NCBI RefSeq assembly: GCF_003985155.1
Contig: NZ_ML133689.1
Location: 248,001 to 312,000 of the forward strand
DNA length: 64,000 nt
Source: Rhizobium vallis
GTDB lineage: Bacteria; Pseudomonadota; Alphaproteobacteria; Rhizobiales; Rhizobiaceae
Direction of reading: 5' to 3'
Part shown: positions 35,429-45,544 of the stretch, one piece after another
Layout: each line of letters starts with the position of its first letter
How positions within the stretch are numbered: position 1 is the stretch's first letter
Made by a program: the position numbers and the translations under genes
Notes under the pieces: model-generated
Databases searched by the model: none
Seen by the model: the letters and a program-made list of their open reading frames with translations, nothing else
Told to the model about the DNA's origin: nothing

Positions 35429-36991
35429 ATGGCGCTCAGTTTTATCAAAAAGGTCTTCACCTTCGGCAAACCGGCTGAAGAGCCCGTGCCTGATGCCGTG
35501 GAAAAGGAGCTCGAGCCTCGCTCGCGCGACGAAGATCTGCCGATCGCCGATGATCCTGTTCTTCCCGAGGAAATGGACACGGCCGGCGGGCCGGCTGGCG
35601 ATATTGATGAGGGTAGGGTCGAAGAGCAGGTCGCGGCAGAGGATGGCGAAGCCGCAATCCTGCCCGCCGCCGATCAATTGAGCGATATGGGTGTCGTGCC
35701 GCTTTCATTGTTGGAAGCTGAGGCAGAAGCCGTGCAAGATACCCCCCCTACCCTGCCGGGCGTCCCCCCCACAGGTGGGGGGACTGAGCAATTGGATGCC
35801 GCTCGCCAGACATTGGATGTTGAGAGCGAGCCCGCTGCTTCCGATGCTTCAGTCAATGTGGCGGAGGACATTGCCGCGAGTTTCCCCCCACCTGTGGGGG
35901 GGATGCCCGGCAGGGTAGGGGGGGAGGCCGCAGATCGTGAGCTTTCGGTCGAAGCGCCGCCGCCTTCATCGCCGAACGCGGCAGAGTTGGCACAGTCTGA
36001 CCCCATTCTCCCCAAAGGCTTCGCCACCGGCCCGAAGACCGTCGAACCGGAGCCCGTCGTCCTCCAGCCGAAGCTCAGCTGGTTCCAGCGCCTGCGCAAT
36101 GGCCTCGCGCGCACGTCCACGCAGCTGACCAGCCAGATCACCGCGCTCTTCACCAAACGCAAGCTCGACGACGAGACGCTGCAGGATCTCGAAGATCTGC
36201 TGATCCAGGCCGATCTCGGCGTCGAGACCGCCATGCGCGTCACCGACACACTCGCTTCCGAGCGCTACGGCAAGGATGTCACCGGCGAGGATGTCAGCCG
36301 GATCATGGCGTCCGAAATCGCCAAAGTTTTGAAGCCGGTCGCCAAGCCGCTGCAGCTCGACCTCTCACACAAGCCGCATGTCATCCTCGTCGTCGGCGTC
36401 AACGGCACCGGCAAAACGACGACGATCGGCAAACTTGCAGCGAAACTTTCCGGCGCCGGACTGAAGGTGATGCTGGCCGCCGGCGATACGTTCCGTGCGG
36501 CGGCGATCGAACAGCTGAAGATCTGGGCCGACCGGACGAATTCCGAATTCATCGGCACCAAGCTCGGCGCCGATGCCGCCGGCCTTGCCTATGATGCGTT
36601 CGAACAGGCGAAGGCGAAAAAATGCGACGTGCTGATCGTCGATACCGCCGGCCGTCTGCAGAACAAGGCGGAGCTGATGGCCGAACTCGAGAAGATCGTG
36701 CGCGTACTCGGCAAGCTTGATCCCGATGCACCGCATACCGTGCTGCAGACGCTCGACGCCACGACGGGGCAGAATGCGCTCAGCCAGGTCGAGATCTTCC
36801 GCAACGTCGCCGGCGTCAACGGGCTGATCATGACCAAACTCGACGGCACGGCGCGCGGCGGCATCCTCGTTGCGATCTCGGCCAAGCACAAACTGCCGGT
36901 CTATTTCATCGGCATCGGCGAGGGCGTCGACGATCTCGAGCCGTTCGAGGCCGAGGATTTCGCCCATGCCATTGCCGGACTTGGGCAATGA
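35429..36991 (+). CDS. ftsY: SRP receptor FtsY with repeat-derived A domain insert
   Basis: The 520-residue GTPase is the membrane receptor for SRP. Residues about 210-520 form the NG domain: [53 protein letters not shown] and [14 protein letters not shown]. The N-terminal A domain (1-205) is acidic and poorly conserved, as usual. Unusually, residues about 105-119 ([13 protein letters not shown]) and 151-165 ([14 protein letters not shown]) are encoded by the two arms of a GC-rich inverted repeat also found between ccm genes in this window. The frame stays open through both arms. Confidence 0.96.
   Translation: MALSFIKKVFTFGKPAEEPVPDAVEKELEPRSRDEDLPIADDPVLPEEMDTAGGPAGDIDEGRVEEQVAAEDGEAAILPAADQLSDMGVVPLSLLEAEAEAVQDTPPTLPGVPPTGGGTEQLDAARQTLDVESEPAASDASVNVAEDIAASFPPPVGGMPGRVGGEAADRELSVEAPPPSSPNAAELAQSDPILPKGFATGPKTVEPEPVVLQPKLSWFQRLRNGLARTSTQLTSQITALFTKRKLDDETLQDLEDLLIQADLGVETAMRVTDTLASERYGKDVTGEDVSRIMASEIAKVLKPVAKPLQLDLSHKPHVILVVGVNGTGKTTTIGKLAAKLSGAGLKVMLAAGDTFRAAAIEQLKIWADRTNSEFIGTKLGADAAGLAYDAFEQAKAKKCDVLIVDTAGRLQNKAELMAELEKIVRVLGKLDPDAPHTVLQTLDATTGQNALSQVEIFRNVAGVNGLIMTKLDGTARGGILVAISAKHKLPVYFIGIGEGVDDLEPFEAEDFAHAIAGLGQ
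35741..35924 (+). repeat. Paired inverted-arm repeat inside ftsY
   Basis: The left arm (35741-35783) and right arm (35883-35924) are inverted copies that differ at about one position internally over 42 bases, separated by 99 bases. Each arm contains CCCTGCCGGGC (or its complement) followed by a C-run/G-run hairpin CCCCCC-acaggt-GGGGGG. The arms resemble those at 40769-40814 and 40909-40954. Both arms are read in frame. Confidence 0.85.
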
Positions 36992-37067
36992 TGCCACAGA
37001 TATGCCGCCGAAGGCGTGCAGGGCACGGCAAAAGCAGGTTTCCAGGAATAGCAGGTTTGACGAACGC

Positions 37068-37712
37068 ATGACCACCGAAAGCGATATCACCCCGACTGCC
37101 GCCGACCGGCATCACCCGCTGCTGAAACTGGCGCTGGAACTCGGGCCGCTGCTGATTTTCTTCTTCGCCAACCTACGCGGCCAGTGGCTGGTAGAGCGGT
37201 TTCCCGCGCTTTCCGAGCTGGGCGGGCCGCTGTTCGTCGCAACCGGGCTCTTCATGGCGGCGACGGTCACTTCGCTCATCGTTTCCAAGATCGTGCTCGG
37301 CCACCTGCCGATCATGCCTTTCGTGTCAGGCATCGTCGTCGTCATCTTCGGCTCGCTGTCGATCTGGCTGCAGAACGATACCTTCATCAAGATGAAGCCG
37401 ACCATCGTCAATGCGCTCTTCGGGGTGGCGCTGCTCGGCGGGCTCGCCTTCGGTCGGTCGCTGCTCGGCTATGTCTTCAACGCCGCCTTTCAGCTCGATG
37501 CCGAGGGCTGGCGCAAGCTCACCATCCGCTGGGGCATCTTCTTCCTCTTCCTCGCCGTGCTCAACGAGGTCGTCTGGCGAAATTTCTCGGATGATACCTG
37601 GGTCGCCTTCAAGGTCTGGGGTACGATGCCGATCACCATCATTTTCACCCTGGCGCAGATGCCGCTGGTGCTGAAGCATAGCCTCAACCCGGAAACGGAC
37701 GGCGAAAAGTGA
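37068..37712 (+). CDS. yciB: Septation protein A (YciB/IspZ)
   Basis: The 214-residue inner-membrane protein has five to six spans and the family blocks [32 protein letters not shown] and [20 protein letters not shown] with [14 protein letters not shown]. YciB is needed for normal septation and envelope synthesis. ATG 37068 ([10 protein letters not shown]) is chosen over an upstream in-frame ATG at 36870 inside ftsY. Its TGA overlaps the GTG of the next gene. Confidence 0.93.
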   Translation: MTTESDITPTAADRHHPLLKLALELGPLLIFFFANLRGQWLVERFPALSELGGPLFVATGLFMAATVTSLIVSKIVLGHLPIMPFVSGIVVVIFGSLSIWLQNDTFIKMKPTIVNALFGVALLGGLAFGRSLLGYVFNAAFQLDAEGWRKLTIRWGIFFLFLAVLNEVVWRNFSDDTWVAFKVWGTMPITIIFTLAQMPLVLKHSLNPETDGEK

Positions 37713-38296
37713 GCGCTGCAGAGGCCGAATATCGTGTGAGACACCAGACTTTCTGGTTCGCCGCCTGTCTTGCGGTGCTGGTCGCCCAGATCGTCGCGGA
37801 ATATATGATGGGCCGCGTGCCGATCTGCGCCTGCGGTTATGTCAAGCTGTGGGAAGGCGGGGTCAATACCAGCGGCAATTCGCAGCATCTGTCGGACTGG
37901 TACACGCCGTCGCACATCATCCACGGCTTCCTGTTCTACGGCCTCGGGCATCTCGTCCTGCGCCGCAAGCCCTTGGCGGCCAGGCTGCTGCTGGCGCTGC
38001 TCATCGAATCCAGCTGGGAGCTGCTGGAGAATTCGCCTCTCATCATCGACCGCTACCGCACGGCGACAATCGCGCTCGACTACTACGGCGACAGTATCCT
38101 GAATTCGGCGATGGATACCGTGTTCATGTGCCTCGGCTTCTTCTTCGCGTCCCGCGCGCCGGTGGCGCTGACGGTGGCAATCGCCATCTTCTTCGAAATT
38201 TTCACCGGCTATATGATCCGGGACAACCTGACGCTCAATGTGGTGATGCTGATCTGGCCGGTGGAGGCGATCAAGGTTTGGCAGGGCGGGCTATAG
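37709..38296 (+). CDS. UPF0314 (DUF2585) membrane protein
   Basis: The 195-residue protein is an alphaproteobacterial membrane protein of unknown function. It has about four spans and the conserved block [20 protein letters not shown] (cores CACGYVKLW and [15 protein letters not shown]), then [18 protein letters not shown] and [13 protein letters not shown]. The start GTG 37709 overlaps the yciB stop codon (GTGA). It is followed by the inverted repeat at 38311. Confidence 0.9.
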   Translation: MSAAEAEYRVRHQTFWFAACLAVLVAQIVAEYMMGRVPICACGYVKLWEGGVNTSGNSQHLSDWYTPSHIIHGFLFYGLGHLVLRRKPLAARLLLALLIESSWELLENSPLIIDRYRTATIALDYYGDSILNSAMDTVFMCLGFFFASRAPVALTVAIAIFFEIFTGYMIRDNLTLNVVMLIWPVEAIKVWQGGL

Positions 38297-38310
38297 GCCC
38301 ACGCCAGATT

Positions 38311-38473
38311 AAGACCCCTCCCCAACCCCTCCCCACAAGGGGGAGGGGCTTAACACGCGGCTCTCGTCGTTCGCCCTATTGAACGTCGACTGTGCCGTAG
38401 GTCTATTTGTTTGCGAGGCGGTGCCACAGCTTAGTCCCTCCCCCTTGTGGGGAGGGGTTGGGGAGGGGTCTTT
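38311..38473. repeat. Paired inverted-arm GC-rich repeat between UPF0314 and ccmG
   Basis: The left arm (38311-38353, GACCCCTCCCCAACCCCTCC...) and right arm (38431-38473, its near-exact reverse complement) are separated by about 77 bases. The arms differ in sequence from the ftsY and ccm copies but have the same layout: two long inverted arms, each ending in a C-run/G-run hairpin around CACAAG or CTTGTG. It lies between convergent genes, where it could end transcription in both directions. Confidence 0.85.
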
Positions 38474-38488
38474 CCTAAAGCAATCGCA

Positions 38489-39097
38489 CTACGAAGCGGG
38501 CTTCCCCAGCGCCTTTTCCATCGCCGGAAACAGCCCTTCCTTCAGGCTGACATCGTCGAAGGGGCCGACGCGCTTGTAGAGGATGGTGCCGTCGGGGGCG
38601 ACGAGGTAGCTTTCCGGAATGCCGTAGACGCCCCAGTCGATCGCCGCCTTGCCGTTCGGATCGACGCCGATGGCATGGTAGGGATTGCCGAGCTCGCCGA
38701 GGAAACGCAGCGCGTTCTCGTTCTTGTCCTTGTAGTTGATGGCGACGATGTTCAGCCGTCCGTCTTTTGCCAGTTCCTTCAGAACAGGATGCTCGTCGCG
38801 GCAGGGGATGCACCAGGAGGCGAAGACGTTGACGAGGGTGAGCTTGCCCTTGACCGCGGCATCGGTCAGCGCCGGCAGGTTCGCACCGTCGAGCGGCGGA
38901 AGGTCGAGCGACGGCGCCTTGGTGCCGATCAGGGCGGAGGGGATTTCGGTGATGTTCTTGCCGTGGAAATCCTGGTCGTAGAGCATCTTTGCGGCGGTTG
39001 CCGCAATGCCGCCGAAGACGATCAGCGGCAGAAGCGCCAGCGCATAGCTGCCGCGCCCGCGCGGCTTGGTAGTCGAGATTTCCGGCGTTTCGCTCAT
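38489..39097 (-). CDS. ccmG: Cytochrome c maturation thioredoxin CcmG (CycY)
   Basis: The 202-residue protein has one N-terminal membrane anchor (about 17-38) and a periplasmic thioredoxin fold with the reduced-thiol site [13 protein letters not shown]. CcmG keeps apocytochrome c cysteines reduced for heme attachment. It also has the [15 protein letters not shown] block with the cis-proline. Its ATG overlaps the ccmD stop codon (ATGA), tying it to the ccmC-ccmD-ccmG unit. Confidence 0.94.
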   Translation of the reverse strand: MSETPEISTTKPRGRGSYALALLPLIVFGGIAATAAKMLYDQDFHGKNITEIPSALIGTKAPSLDLPPLDGANLPALTDAAVKGKLTLVNVFASWCIPCRDEHPVLKELAKDGRLNIVAINYKDKNENALRFLGELGNPYHAIGVDPNGKAAIDWGVYGIPESYLVAPDGTILYKRVGPFDDVSLKEGLFPAMEKALGKPAS

Positions 39098-39261
39098 TGC
39101 CCGTCCCCAGTGCGTGCCGAGCGGCGGCGGATGCCTGCGGCTTCGAGGCTCGCGAGTTCCCGGCGGCGCGCACGGCCGTCCGCCCAGGTCCACAGGATGA
39201 CGGCAACGGTCACGAAGGCGGCGAAGCCATATGATGCGTAGACATAAAAAGCATGCGTCAC
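39094..39261 (-). CDS. ccmD: Heme exporter protein CcmD
   Basis: The 55-residue protein is encoded between ccmC and ccmG. It starts at GTG 39259-39261 ([17 protein letters not shown]) and has one membrane span (about 9-26) followed by a basic segment [18 protein letters not shown], the usual CcmD layout. It helps release holo-CcmE from CcmABC. It is 3 bases after ccmC and overlaps ccmG by 4 bases. Confidence 0.9.
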   Translation of the reverse strand: MTHAFYVYASYGFAAFVTVAVILWTWADGRARRRELASLEAAGIRRRSARTGDGQ

Positions 39262-39264
39262 GGC

Positions 39265-40026
39265 CTATTCCTCCCGGCTCGCCATGCGGGCGGCAAGGCG
39301 GCGCTGCGCGGCGATGCGGCGGCGCCAGATCTCGTTCCTCATCGCCATGATGTGCAGCGTGAAGAACAGCAGCGTGAAGGCGACCGCCATTACGAAGAGC
39401 GGACGCAGGAATTCCGGATCGATTGCCGGGCCGTCGAGGCGCAGCACGCTTGCCGATTGATGCAGCGTGTTCCACCATTCCACAGAAAACTTGATGATCG
39501 GGATGTTGACGAAGCCGACAAGGATGAGCACGGCCGAAACGCGCGCCGCCTTCGACGGATCGTCGATGGCGCGGCCGAGTGCTATCAGGCCGAGATACAT
39601 CAGGAAGAGAACGAAGACGGAGGTCAGCCTGGCATCCCAGACCCACCAGGTGCCCCACATTGGCTTTCCCCACAGCGAGCCGGTGACGAGCGCAAGCAGG
39701 GTGAAAGCGGCGCCGAGCGGGGCTGCGGCCTTGGCGGAGACATCGGCGAGCGGATGGCGCCAGACCAGCGTGCCGATCGCAGAGCAGCTCATGATGGTAT
39801 AGCACATCATCGAAAGCCAGGCCGACGGCACGTGGATATACATGATGCGCACGGTCTCGCCCTGCTGATAATCGCCTTCGGTGGAGAAGCTCAGATAGAG
39901 GCCGATCGCAAAACAGAGGGCAGTGATGCCGGCCATCCAGGGAATGACGCGCGCCGCCAGCGCCAGAAACCGCGTCGGGTTGGCGAGGTCGCTGAATTTG
40001 CTGATGGCAAGGCTCGTTTCACTCAT
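39265..40026 (-). CDS. ccmC: Heme ABC transporter permease CcmC
   Basis: The 253-residue protein has six spans and the tryptophan-rich heme motif WGTWWVWDARLTS, flanked by histidines in MYIHVPSAWLSM and VEWWNTLHQSAS. CcmC loads heme onto CcmE. ATG 40024-40026 (MSETSLAISKFSDLANP) is the natural start. It lies 47 bases downstream of ccmB. Confidence 0.96.
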   Translation of the reverse strand: MSETSLAISKFSDLANPTRFLALAARVIPWMAGITALCFAIGLYLSFSTEGDYQQGETVRIMYIHVPSAWLSMMCYTIMSCSAIGTLVWRHPLADVSAKAAAPLGAAFTLLALVTGSLWGKPMWGTWWVWDARLTSVFVLFLMYLGLIALGRAIDDPSKAARVSAVLILVGFVNIPIIKFSVEWWNTLHQSASVLRLDGPAIDPEFLRPLFVMAVAFTLLFFTLHIMAMRNEIWRRRIAAQRRLAARMASREE

Positions 40027-40073
40027 GTCCGCTTCCTTACCTTGATCCGGCTTTTCCCGCAATCGAATGGCAA

Positions 40074-40733
40074 TCAATCCGATGTGTTTCGCAGCGCCAG
40101 GGCAGCCGCCGCCGGGCCGATGACCGCGAAGAACAGCGTCAGCGCGATCAGGATGAGGAAGGGCGGCAGGAATGGAGCGGGCTCCTCGACCGCGGCATAG
40201 GTGGCGCTGACGCCGAAGATCAGCACCGGGATCGTCAACGGCAGTACGAGGATCGAGACCAGAAGGCCGCCGCGGGGCAGCGCCACGGCGACCGCGGCGC
40301 CGACGGCGCCGATGAAGGTGATGGCGGGCGAGCCCATCAGCAGCGTCAGCATGGTGGCAGCAATCGCCGTCTCGTCCATATTCATGAACAGGCCGAGCAG
40401 CGGCGAGGCGATCACCAGCGGCAGGCTGGTCGCTGTCCAGTGGGCGAGGCATTTGACGAGCACGGTAAGGACGAGCGGCGTTTCCTGCATCAGCATCAGG
40501 TCGAGCGATCCGTCGTCGCGCTCGGCCTGGAACAGCCGGTCGAGGCCGAGAAGAGCGGCGAGCAGCGCGCCGATCCAAACGATGGCAGGGCCGATGCGCG
40601 AAAGAAGCTTGAGATCAGGCCCGACGCCGAAGGGGATGACGGCAACGATCGTGAGGAAGAACAGTACTCCGATCAGCGCGCCACCGCCGGCGCGGATCGA
40701 AAGTTTCAGGTCGCGGAGGAAGAGGGCGGTCAT
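40074..40733 (-). CDS. ccmB: Heme exporter protein CcmB
   Basis: The 219-residue membrane protein has six spans and the CcmB blocks MTALFLRDLKLSIRAGG, LLGLDRLFQAERDDGSLDLM and ASPLLGLFMNM. It pairs with the CcmA ATPase. ATG 40731-40733 is the start. The 238-base gap to ccmA holds a paired inverted repeat, unusual because ccmA and ccmB are normally adjacent. Confidence 0.95.
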   Translation of the reverse strand: MTALFLRDLKLSIRAGGGALIGVLFFLTIVAVIPFGVGPDLKLLSRIGPAIVWIGALLAALLGLDRLFQAERDDGSLDLMLMQETPLVLTVLVKCLAHWTATSLPLVIASPLLGLFMNMDETAIAATMLTLLMGSPAITFIGAVGAAVAVALPRGGLLVSILVLPLTIPVLIFGVSATYAAVEEPAPFLPPFLILIALTLFFAVIGPAAAALALRNTSD

Positions 40734-40768
40734 GCGGGGTGGTTCTCGGCATGTGCGGTGGACGGGGC

Positions 40769-40954
40769 ACCCCCCTCTGCCCTGCCGGGCATCTCCCCCA
40801 CAAGGGGGGAGATCGGCAAGATGCACCAGGTTCGCGAAATCTTGATCGCGCGCCAAGCGGTTGCAGCCATCTGCAGTTTTTGATTGGGGTAAGCGCGCGC
40901 GCCCAGCTGATCTCCCCCCTTGCGGGGGAGATGCCCGGCAGGGCAGAGGGGGGT
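40769..40954. repeat. Paired inverted-arm repeat between ccmA and ccmB
   Basis: The left arm (40769-40814) and right arm (40909-40954) are reverse complements over about 46 bases with a single mismatch in the hairpin loop, separated by 94 bases. Each arm has CCCTGCCGGGCATCTCCCCC and a C-run/G-run hairpin. It belongs to the same family as the ftsY copy. It lies within what is normally a continuous ccmAB unit and could fold in mRNA. Confidence 0.87.
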
Positions 40955-40971
40955 AGCTGCACCGAGTAACA

Positions 40972-41616
40972 TCATCCCCACACCCCATGATCCGCGCCGG
41001 CAAAGCCCGTCATCTTCAATTCCTGCACATTCTTCAACCCCAGCGGCTGGTGTGTCGCCGCGAGCACGATGCCACCCTCTGCCAGGTGTGTTTCGATCAA
41101 TCCCGCAAGCAGCCGGTCGGCGCTGGCGTCGAGTGCCGCTGTGGGTTCATCGAGGATCCAGATGGGGCGGTGGGCGACCAGCAGTTTGGCGAAGGCGAAG
41201 CGGCGCTGCTGGCCGGCGGAGAGATAGCCGAAGGGAAGGTGGGTGATTCCCGAGAGGCCGACGGCTTCGGCTGCGTCCTCGATGGGAAGACCCGCGGCAT
41301 TGGGGTTGCCGAGGAAGGAGCGCCAGAAATCCAAATTCTCTACAACCGTAAGTTCATTCTTCATCGCGTTTCGATGGCCGAGGTAGTGGCTGGCCTCACC
41401 GGGATGCCGGTCTTGCGGGCTCCCTTCGTCGCGGAAGATGACAGTGCCTTTTTCCGGCCTCAGGAGGCCGGCGACGACACGCAATAAAGTGGACTTTCCC
41501 GATCCATTTCTCCCGGTGAGGACAAGGGCCTCGCCGGCTGCCAAGTGAAAGGAAATGTTAACGAAAATCAAATCCTCACCGCGCCTTGCAGCCAGATTTT
41601 CGGCGGTGAGATGCAT
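40972..41616 (-). CDS. ccmA: Heme exporter ATPase CcmA
   Basis: The 214-residue ABC ATPase drives release of holo-CcmE. All motifs are intact: Walker A LTGRNGSGKSTLLRV, signature GYLSAGQQRRFAFAKLL, Walker B IWILDEPTAALDA and the switch histidine AATHQ. ATG 41614-41616 is used. It is first in the ccmA-ccmB-ccmC-ccmD-ccmG order and divergent from acnA. Confidence 0.95.
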   Translation of the reverse strand: MHLTAENLAARRGEDLIFVNISFHLAAGEALVLTGRNGSGKSTLLRVVAGLLRPEKGTVIFRDEGSPQDRHPGEASHYLGHRNAMKNELTVVENLDFWRSFLGNPNAAGLPIEDAAEAVGLSGITHLPFGYLSAGQQRRFAFAKLLVAHRPIWILDEPTAALDASADRLLAGLIETHLAEGGIVLAATHQPLGLKNVQELKMTGFAGADHGVWG

Positions 41617-41878
41617 GCGTCGGCTCTTTCTTGGTTTAGGCTTGCGGAGGGGTCAAAAAATGTCCGATTTTGACCGTGCTCGGGTATGGCAAGTTTTTAG
41701 GAAATTATCTATAAGACCTGCAACCACGCCAGCGGTCGGCGTGAATTTCATCCTTGCGCCGAACTTGGAGTATCTGCTCCACGTGCGGACAGCGGAAATG
41801 GCCGTACCCGCATCCTGATGTGCATTAAGTGCATAGGCGTTCGCACGACTGTGTTGGCTATCAGAAACGGGGTCTCTC

Positions 41879-44569
41879 GTGTCTAAATCTCTTGACAGTT
41901 TCAATTGTCGTTCCACGCTTTCCGTGAACGGGAAGGACTATGTCTATTACAGCCTGCCCAAGGCTGAGGCAAACGGTCTGGCCGGCGTGTCGAAGCTTCC
42001 CTATTCGATGAAGGTGCTGCTCGAAAACCTGCTGCGCTTCGAAGACGGCCAGTCGGTCACCAAGGAGCACATCCTGGCCGTTGCCGAGTGGCTGAACAAC
42101 AAGGGTGCGGTCGAAAACGAGATCGCCTATCGCCCGGCGCGCGTGCTGATGCAGGACTTCACCGGCGTTCCCGCCGTCGTCGATCTGGCCGCGATGCGCG
42201 ACGCGATGGTGTCGCTCGGCGGCGATCCCGAGAAGATCAACCCGCTCGTTCCCGTCGATCTCGTCATCGACCACTCCGTCATCGTCGACGAATTCGGCAC
42301 GCCGCAGGCTTTCGCCAAAAACGTCGAGCTGGAATACCAGCGCAACGGCGAGCGCTACCGCTTCCTGAAGTGGGGCCAGCAGGCCTTCAAGAATTTCCGC
42401 GTCGTGCCCCCCGGCACCGGCATCTGTCACCAGGTCAACCTCGAATATCTCGGCCAGACCGTCTGGACCAAGGAAGAGGACGGCGAGACGATCGCTTATC
42501 CCGACACCTGCGTCGGCACTGACAGCCACACGACGATGATCAACGGCCTCGGCGTTCTCGGCTGGGGTGTGGGCGGTATCGAAGCGGAAGCCGCCATGCT
42601 CGGCCAGCCGGTTTCGATGCTTCTGCCTGAAGTCATCGGCTTCAAGCTGACCGGCAAGCTGAAGGAAGGTGTCACCGCGACCGATCTCGTTCTGACCGTC
42701 GTGCAGATGCTGCGCAAGAAGGGCGTCGTCTCCAAGTTCGTCGAATTCTTCGGCCCCGGCATGGATAATATGCCGCTCGCCGACCGCGCGACGATCGGCA
42801 ACATGGGTCCGGAATACGGCGCGACCTGCGGCTTCTTCCCGGTTGACGGCGAAACCATCAACTACCTCACCATGTCCGGCCGCACGCATGACCGGATCGC
42901 CCTCGTCGAAGCCTATTCGAAGGCCCAGGGCATGTGGCGCGACGGCGATGGTTCCGACCTCGTCTTCACCGACACGCTGGAACTCGACCTCGGCGACGTC
43001 GTTCCGTCGATGGCCGGTCCGAAGCGTCCGGAAGGCCGCATCGCGCTCGAAAACATCGCTACCGGCTTTGCCGGCTCGATGGATGCCGACTACAAGAAGC
43101 CCGGTCAGCTTTTGAACCGCTATGCGGTCGAAGGCACGGATTTCGATCTCGGCCATGGTGACGTGGCGATTGCCGCCATCACGTCCTGCACCAACACATC
43201 AAACCCGTCAGTGCTGATCGCCGCCGGCCTTCTCGCCCGCAACGCCGTCGCCAAGGGCCTGAAGACCAAGCCGTGGGTCAAGACCTCGCTCGCTCCTGGA
43301 TCGCAGGTGGTCGGCGAATATCTTGCCAAGTCCGGTCTGCAGGCCGACCTCGACAAGCTCGGCTTCAATCTCGTCGGCTTCGGCTGCACCACCTGCATCG
43401 GCAATTCCGGCCCGCTGCCGGCGCCGATCTCCAAGACGATCAACGACAAGGGCCTGATCGTATCGGGCGTGCTCTCGGGCAACCGTAACTTCGAAGGCCG
43501 TATTTCGCCCGACGTCCAGGCGAACTACCTCGCTTCGCCGCCGCTCGTCGTTGCTTACGCTCTTGCCGGCACGGTCCAGAAGGACCTGACGAAGGAGCCG
43601 ATCGGCGAAGACCAGAACGGCAACCCCGTCTACCTCAAGGACATCTGGCCGACCTCGCACGAGGTGCAGGAGTTCATCCAGAAATACGTGACCCGCGAAC
43701 TTTACGAAAGCAAGTATGCCGACGTCTTCAAGGGCGACGTCAACTGGCAGGCCGTTCAGGTTCCGCCGGGCCAGACTTATGCCTGGGACGATAATTCGAC
43801 CTATGTCCAGAACCCGCCGTACTTCGTCGGCATGGGCAAGAAGGGCACCGGCGTCTCCGACATCAAGGGCGCCCGCGTTCTCGGCCTCTTCGGCGACAAG
43901 ATCACCACCGACCACATTTCCCCGGCCGGTTCGATCAAGGCTGCTTCGCCGGCCGGCGCTTATCTGATCGACCACGCCGTCGCCGTCGCCGACTTCAACC
44001 AGTACGGCACGCGCCGTGGCAACCATGAAGTCATGATGCGCGGCACCTTCGCCAATATCCGCATTCGCAACCACATGCTCGGTCCGAACGGCAAGGAAGG
44101 CGGCTACACCATCCACTACCCGTCGAAGGAAGAGACCTCGATCTACGACGCCGCCATGCAGTACAAGCAGGAAGGCGTGCCGCTCGTCATCTTCGCCGGT
44201 GTCGAATACGGCAACGGCTCCTCGCGTGACTGGGCTGCCAAAGGCACCAACCTGCTCGGTGTCAAGGCAGTGATCGCCCAGTCCTTCGAGCGTATCCATC
44301 GCTCGAACCTGGTCGGCATGGGCATCATTCCATTCGTCTTCGAAGAGGGTACGACCTGGCAGAGCCTCGGCCTCAAGGGCGACGAACTCGTCACCATCGA
44401 GGGCTTGGAAAAGATCAAGCCGCGCGAAAGGAAGATCGCCAAGATCACCTATGGCGACGGCTCCGTAAAGGAAGTGCCGCTGCTGTCGCGCGTCGATACG
44501 CTCGACGAGGTGGTCTACCTCAACAATGGCGGCATCCTGCAGACGGTTCTGCGCGATCTCGCTGCCTGA
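41879..44569 (+). CDS. acnA: Aconitate hydratase AcnA
   Basis: The 896-residue protein is the IRP/AcnA-type aconitase of the TCA cycle. The [4Fe-4S] cysteines are in [12 protein letters not shown] and [14 protein letters not shown]. Other marks are [22 protein letters not shown] and the C-terminal [15 protein letters not shown]. The start is GTG 41879 ([15 protein letters not shown]). AT-rich sequence at about 41690-41715 upstream may hold the promoter. A terminator follows the gene. Confidence 0.97.
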   Translation: MSKSLDSFNCRSTLSVNGKDYVYYSLPKAEANGLAGVSKLPYSMKVLLENLLRFEDGQSVTKEHILAVAEWLNNKGAVENEIAYRPARVLMQDFTGVPAVVDLAAMRDAMVSLGGDPEKINPLVPVDLVIDHSVIVDEFGTPQAFAKNVELEYQRNGERYRFLKWGQQAFKNFRVVPPGTGICHQVNLEYLGQTVWTKEEDGETIAYPDTCVGTDSHTTMINGLGVLGWGVGGIEAEAAMLGQPVSMLLPEVIGFKLTGKLKEGVTATDLVLTVVQMLRKKGVVSKFVEFFGPGMDNMPLADRATIGNMGPEYGATCGFFPVDGETINYLTMSGRTHDRIALVEAYSKAQGMWRDGDGSDLVFTDTLELDLGDVVPSMAGPKRPEGRIALENIATGFAGSMDADYKKPGQLLNRYAVEGTDFDLGHGDVAIAAITSCTNTSNPSVLIAAGLLARNAVAKGLKTKPWVKTSLAPGSQVVGEYLAKSGLQADLDKLGFNLVGFGCTTCIGNSGPLPAPISKTINDKGLIVSGVLSGNRNFEGRISPDVQANYLASPPLVVAYALAGTVQKDLTKEPIGEDQNGNPVYLKDIWPTSHEVQEFIQKYVTRELYESKYADVFKGDVNWQAVQVPPGQTYAWDDNSTYVQNPPYFVGMGKKGTGVSDIKGARVLGLFGDKITTDHISPAGSIKAASPAGAYLIDHAVAVADFNQYGTRRGNHEVMMRGTFANIRIRNHMLGPNGKEGGYTIHYPSKEETSIYDAAMQYKQEGVPLVIFAGVEYGNGSSRDWAAKGTNLLGVKAVIAQSFERIHRSNLVGMGIIPFVFEEGTTWQSLGLKGDELVTIEGLEKIKPRERKIAKITYGDGSVKEVPLLSRVDTLDEVVYLNNGGILQTVLRDLAA

Positions 44570-44594
44570 TTCTTAAGAGACCTGACTGATAATG

Positions 44595-44626
44595 GCCGCC
44601 GGAGAGCAGTTTCCGGCGGCTTTTCT
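44595..44626 (+). terminator. Rho-independent terminator of acnA
   Basis: GCCGCCGGA, an 8-base loop, TCCGGCGGC and then TTTTCTTT form a perfect 9-bp stem and T-run 26 bases after the acnA stop codon. Confidence 0.9.
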
Positions 44627-44803
44627 TTGCGGCGACGATTGTTCGAGAGGGTTCACGATGATTTGTTTTACGTGGGTTCCGGCCGAGCTAAGTCTCACCC
44701 GTTCGTGACTTTTCGTTTGGACCCGGAAGGATTATTCGTACGTTCATATCTCAGAGCCTCCGGTTCAAACACGCTGTCGGCGCTGAAAAAGAGGTGCAGG
44801 TGA

Positions 44804-45544
44804 ATGTCCCCCCGTTTCTTGATTCCGCTGATCGCTGGCGTTGTTCTCGCAGGCCCGCTACAGGCCGAAGACGGCACGCCGAAAGGTGTCGTCGAACTGT
44901 TCACGGCGCAGGGCTGCTCCTCCTGTCCTCCGGCTGATGCCGCTTTCCGGAAGCTGGTGAGCCAGGGCGACGTCATCGCGCTCGCCTATCATGTCGATTA
45001 CTGGAACTATCTCGGCTGGGCCGATACGCTGAGCTCCAAGGAAAACACCGAGCGGCAGTATGGCTATGCCAGAATGATGGGCCGCAGCAATGTTTACACG
45101 CCGCAGGCGATCGTCAACGGACGCGGCCATCTGGCGGGCTCCGATCTCAACGGGATCAATACGAAGATCGACACCTACAGCAGCGAAGGCAATGGGCTGA
45201 ACATTCCCATCAGTGCATCAATGCGCGGCGATGAACTGGAGATCAAGATCGGCGCGGGGCAGGGCAAGGCCAATGTGGTGATGGTCTATTTCGATAAGGA
45301 AAAGACCATCGACGTCGAAAAAGGCGAAAACAGCGGCAAGAAGATCTCTTATCTGCACAGCGTCACCAATGTCGAAACCGTCGGCATGTGGGACGGCAAG
45401 GCGACCAATCTGACGTTACCGGCGAGCGTCCTGCAGCGGCCGCAGCTCGAGGGCTGCGCGATCCTGCTTCAGTCGGCGACCGCAGACGGCGATCCGGCGG
45501 CGATTCTCGGCGCAACCGTTGTCATGGCTGGAAAAAATATTTGA
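44804..45544 (+). CDS. DUF1223 secreted thioredoxin-like protein
   Basis: The 246-residue protein has a signal peptide (about 1-21, ending PLQAE) and the DUF1223 opening GVVELFTAQGCSSCPPADA, a thioredoxin-fold CxxC (Cys-Ser-Ser-Cys). Also conserved are ALAYHVDYWNYLGWADTL and GRSNVYTPQAIVNGR. The function is unknown; a periplasmic redox role is inferred. It lies downstream of acnA, an order seen in related bacteria, but has its own spacing of 235 bases. Confidence 0.9.
   Translation: MSPRFLIPLIAGVVLAGPLQAEDGTPKGVVELFTAQGCSSCPPADAAFRKLVSQGDVIALAYHVDYWNYLGWADTLSSKENTERQYGYARMMGRSNVYTPQAIVNGRGHLAGSDLNGINTKIDTYSSEGNGLNIPISASMRGDELEIKIGAGQGKANVVMVYFDKEKTIDVEKGENSGKKISYLHSVTNVETVGMWDGKATNLTLPASVLQRPQLEGCAILLQSATADGDPAAILGATVVMAGKNI

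Noticed and set aside
41690..41720. Irr-type ICE box upstream of acnA
   Set aside because: TTTAGGAAATTATCTAT resembles TTTAGAA-N3-TTCTAAA only in the left half; the right half does not match.
41861..43156. Minus-strand open frame of 431 codons opposite acnA
   Set aside because: Shadow of acnA; acidic/His-rich residue mix typical of antisense frames in high-GC DNA. Similar shadows over argG (61849-63147), amtB (14814-15938) and xfp (4307-5368, 5810-6673) were dropped for the same reason.
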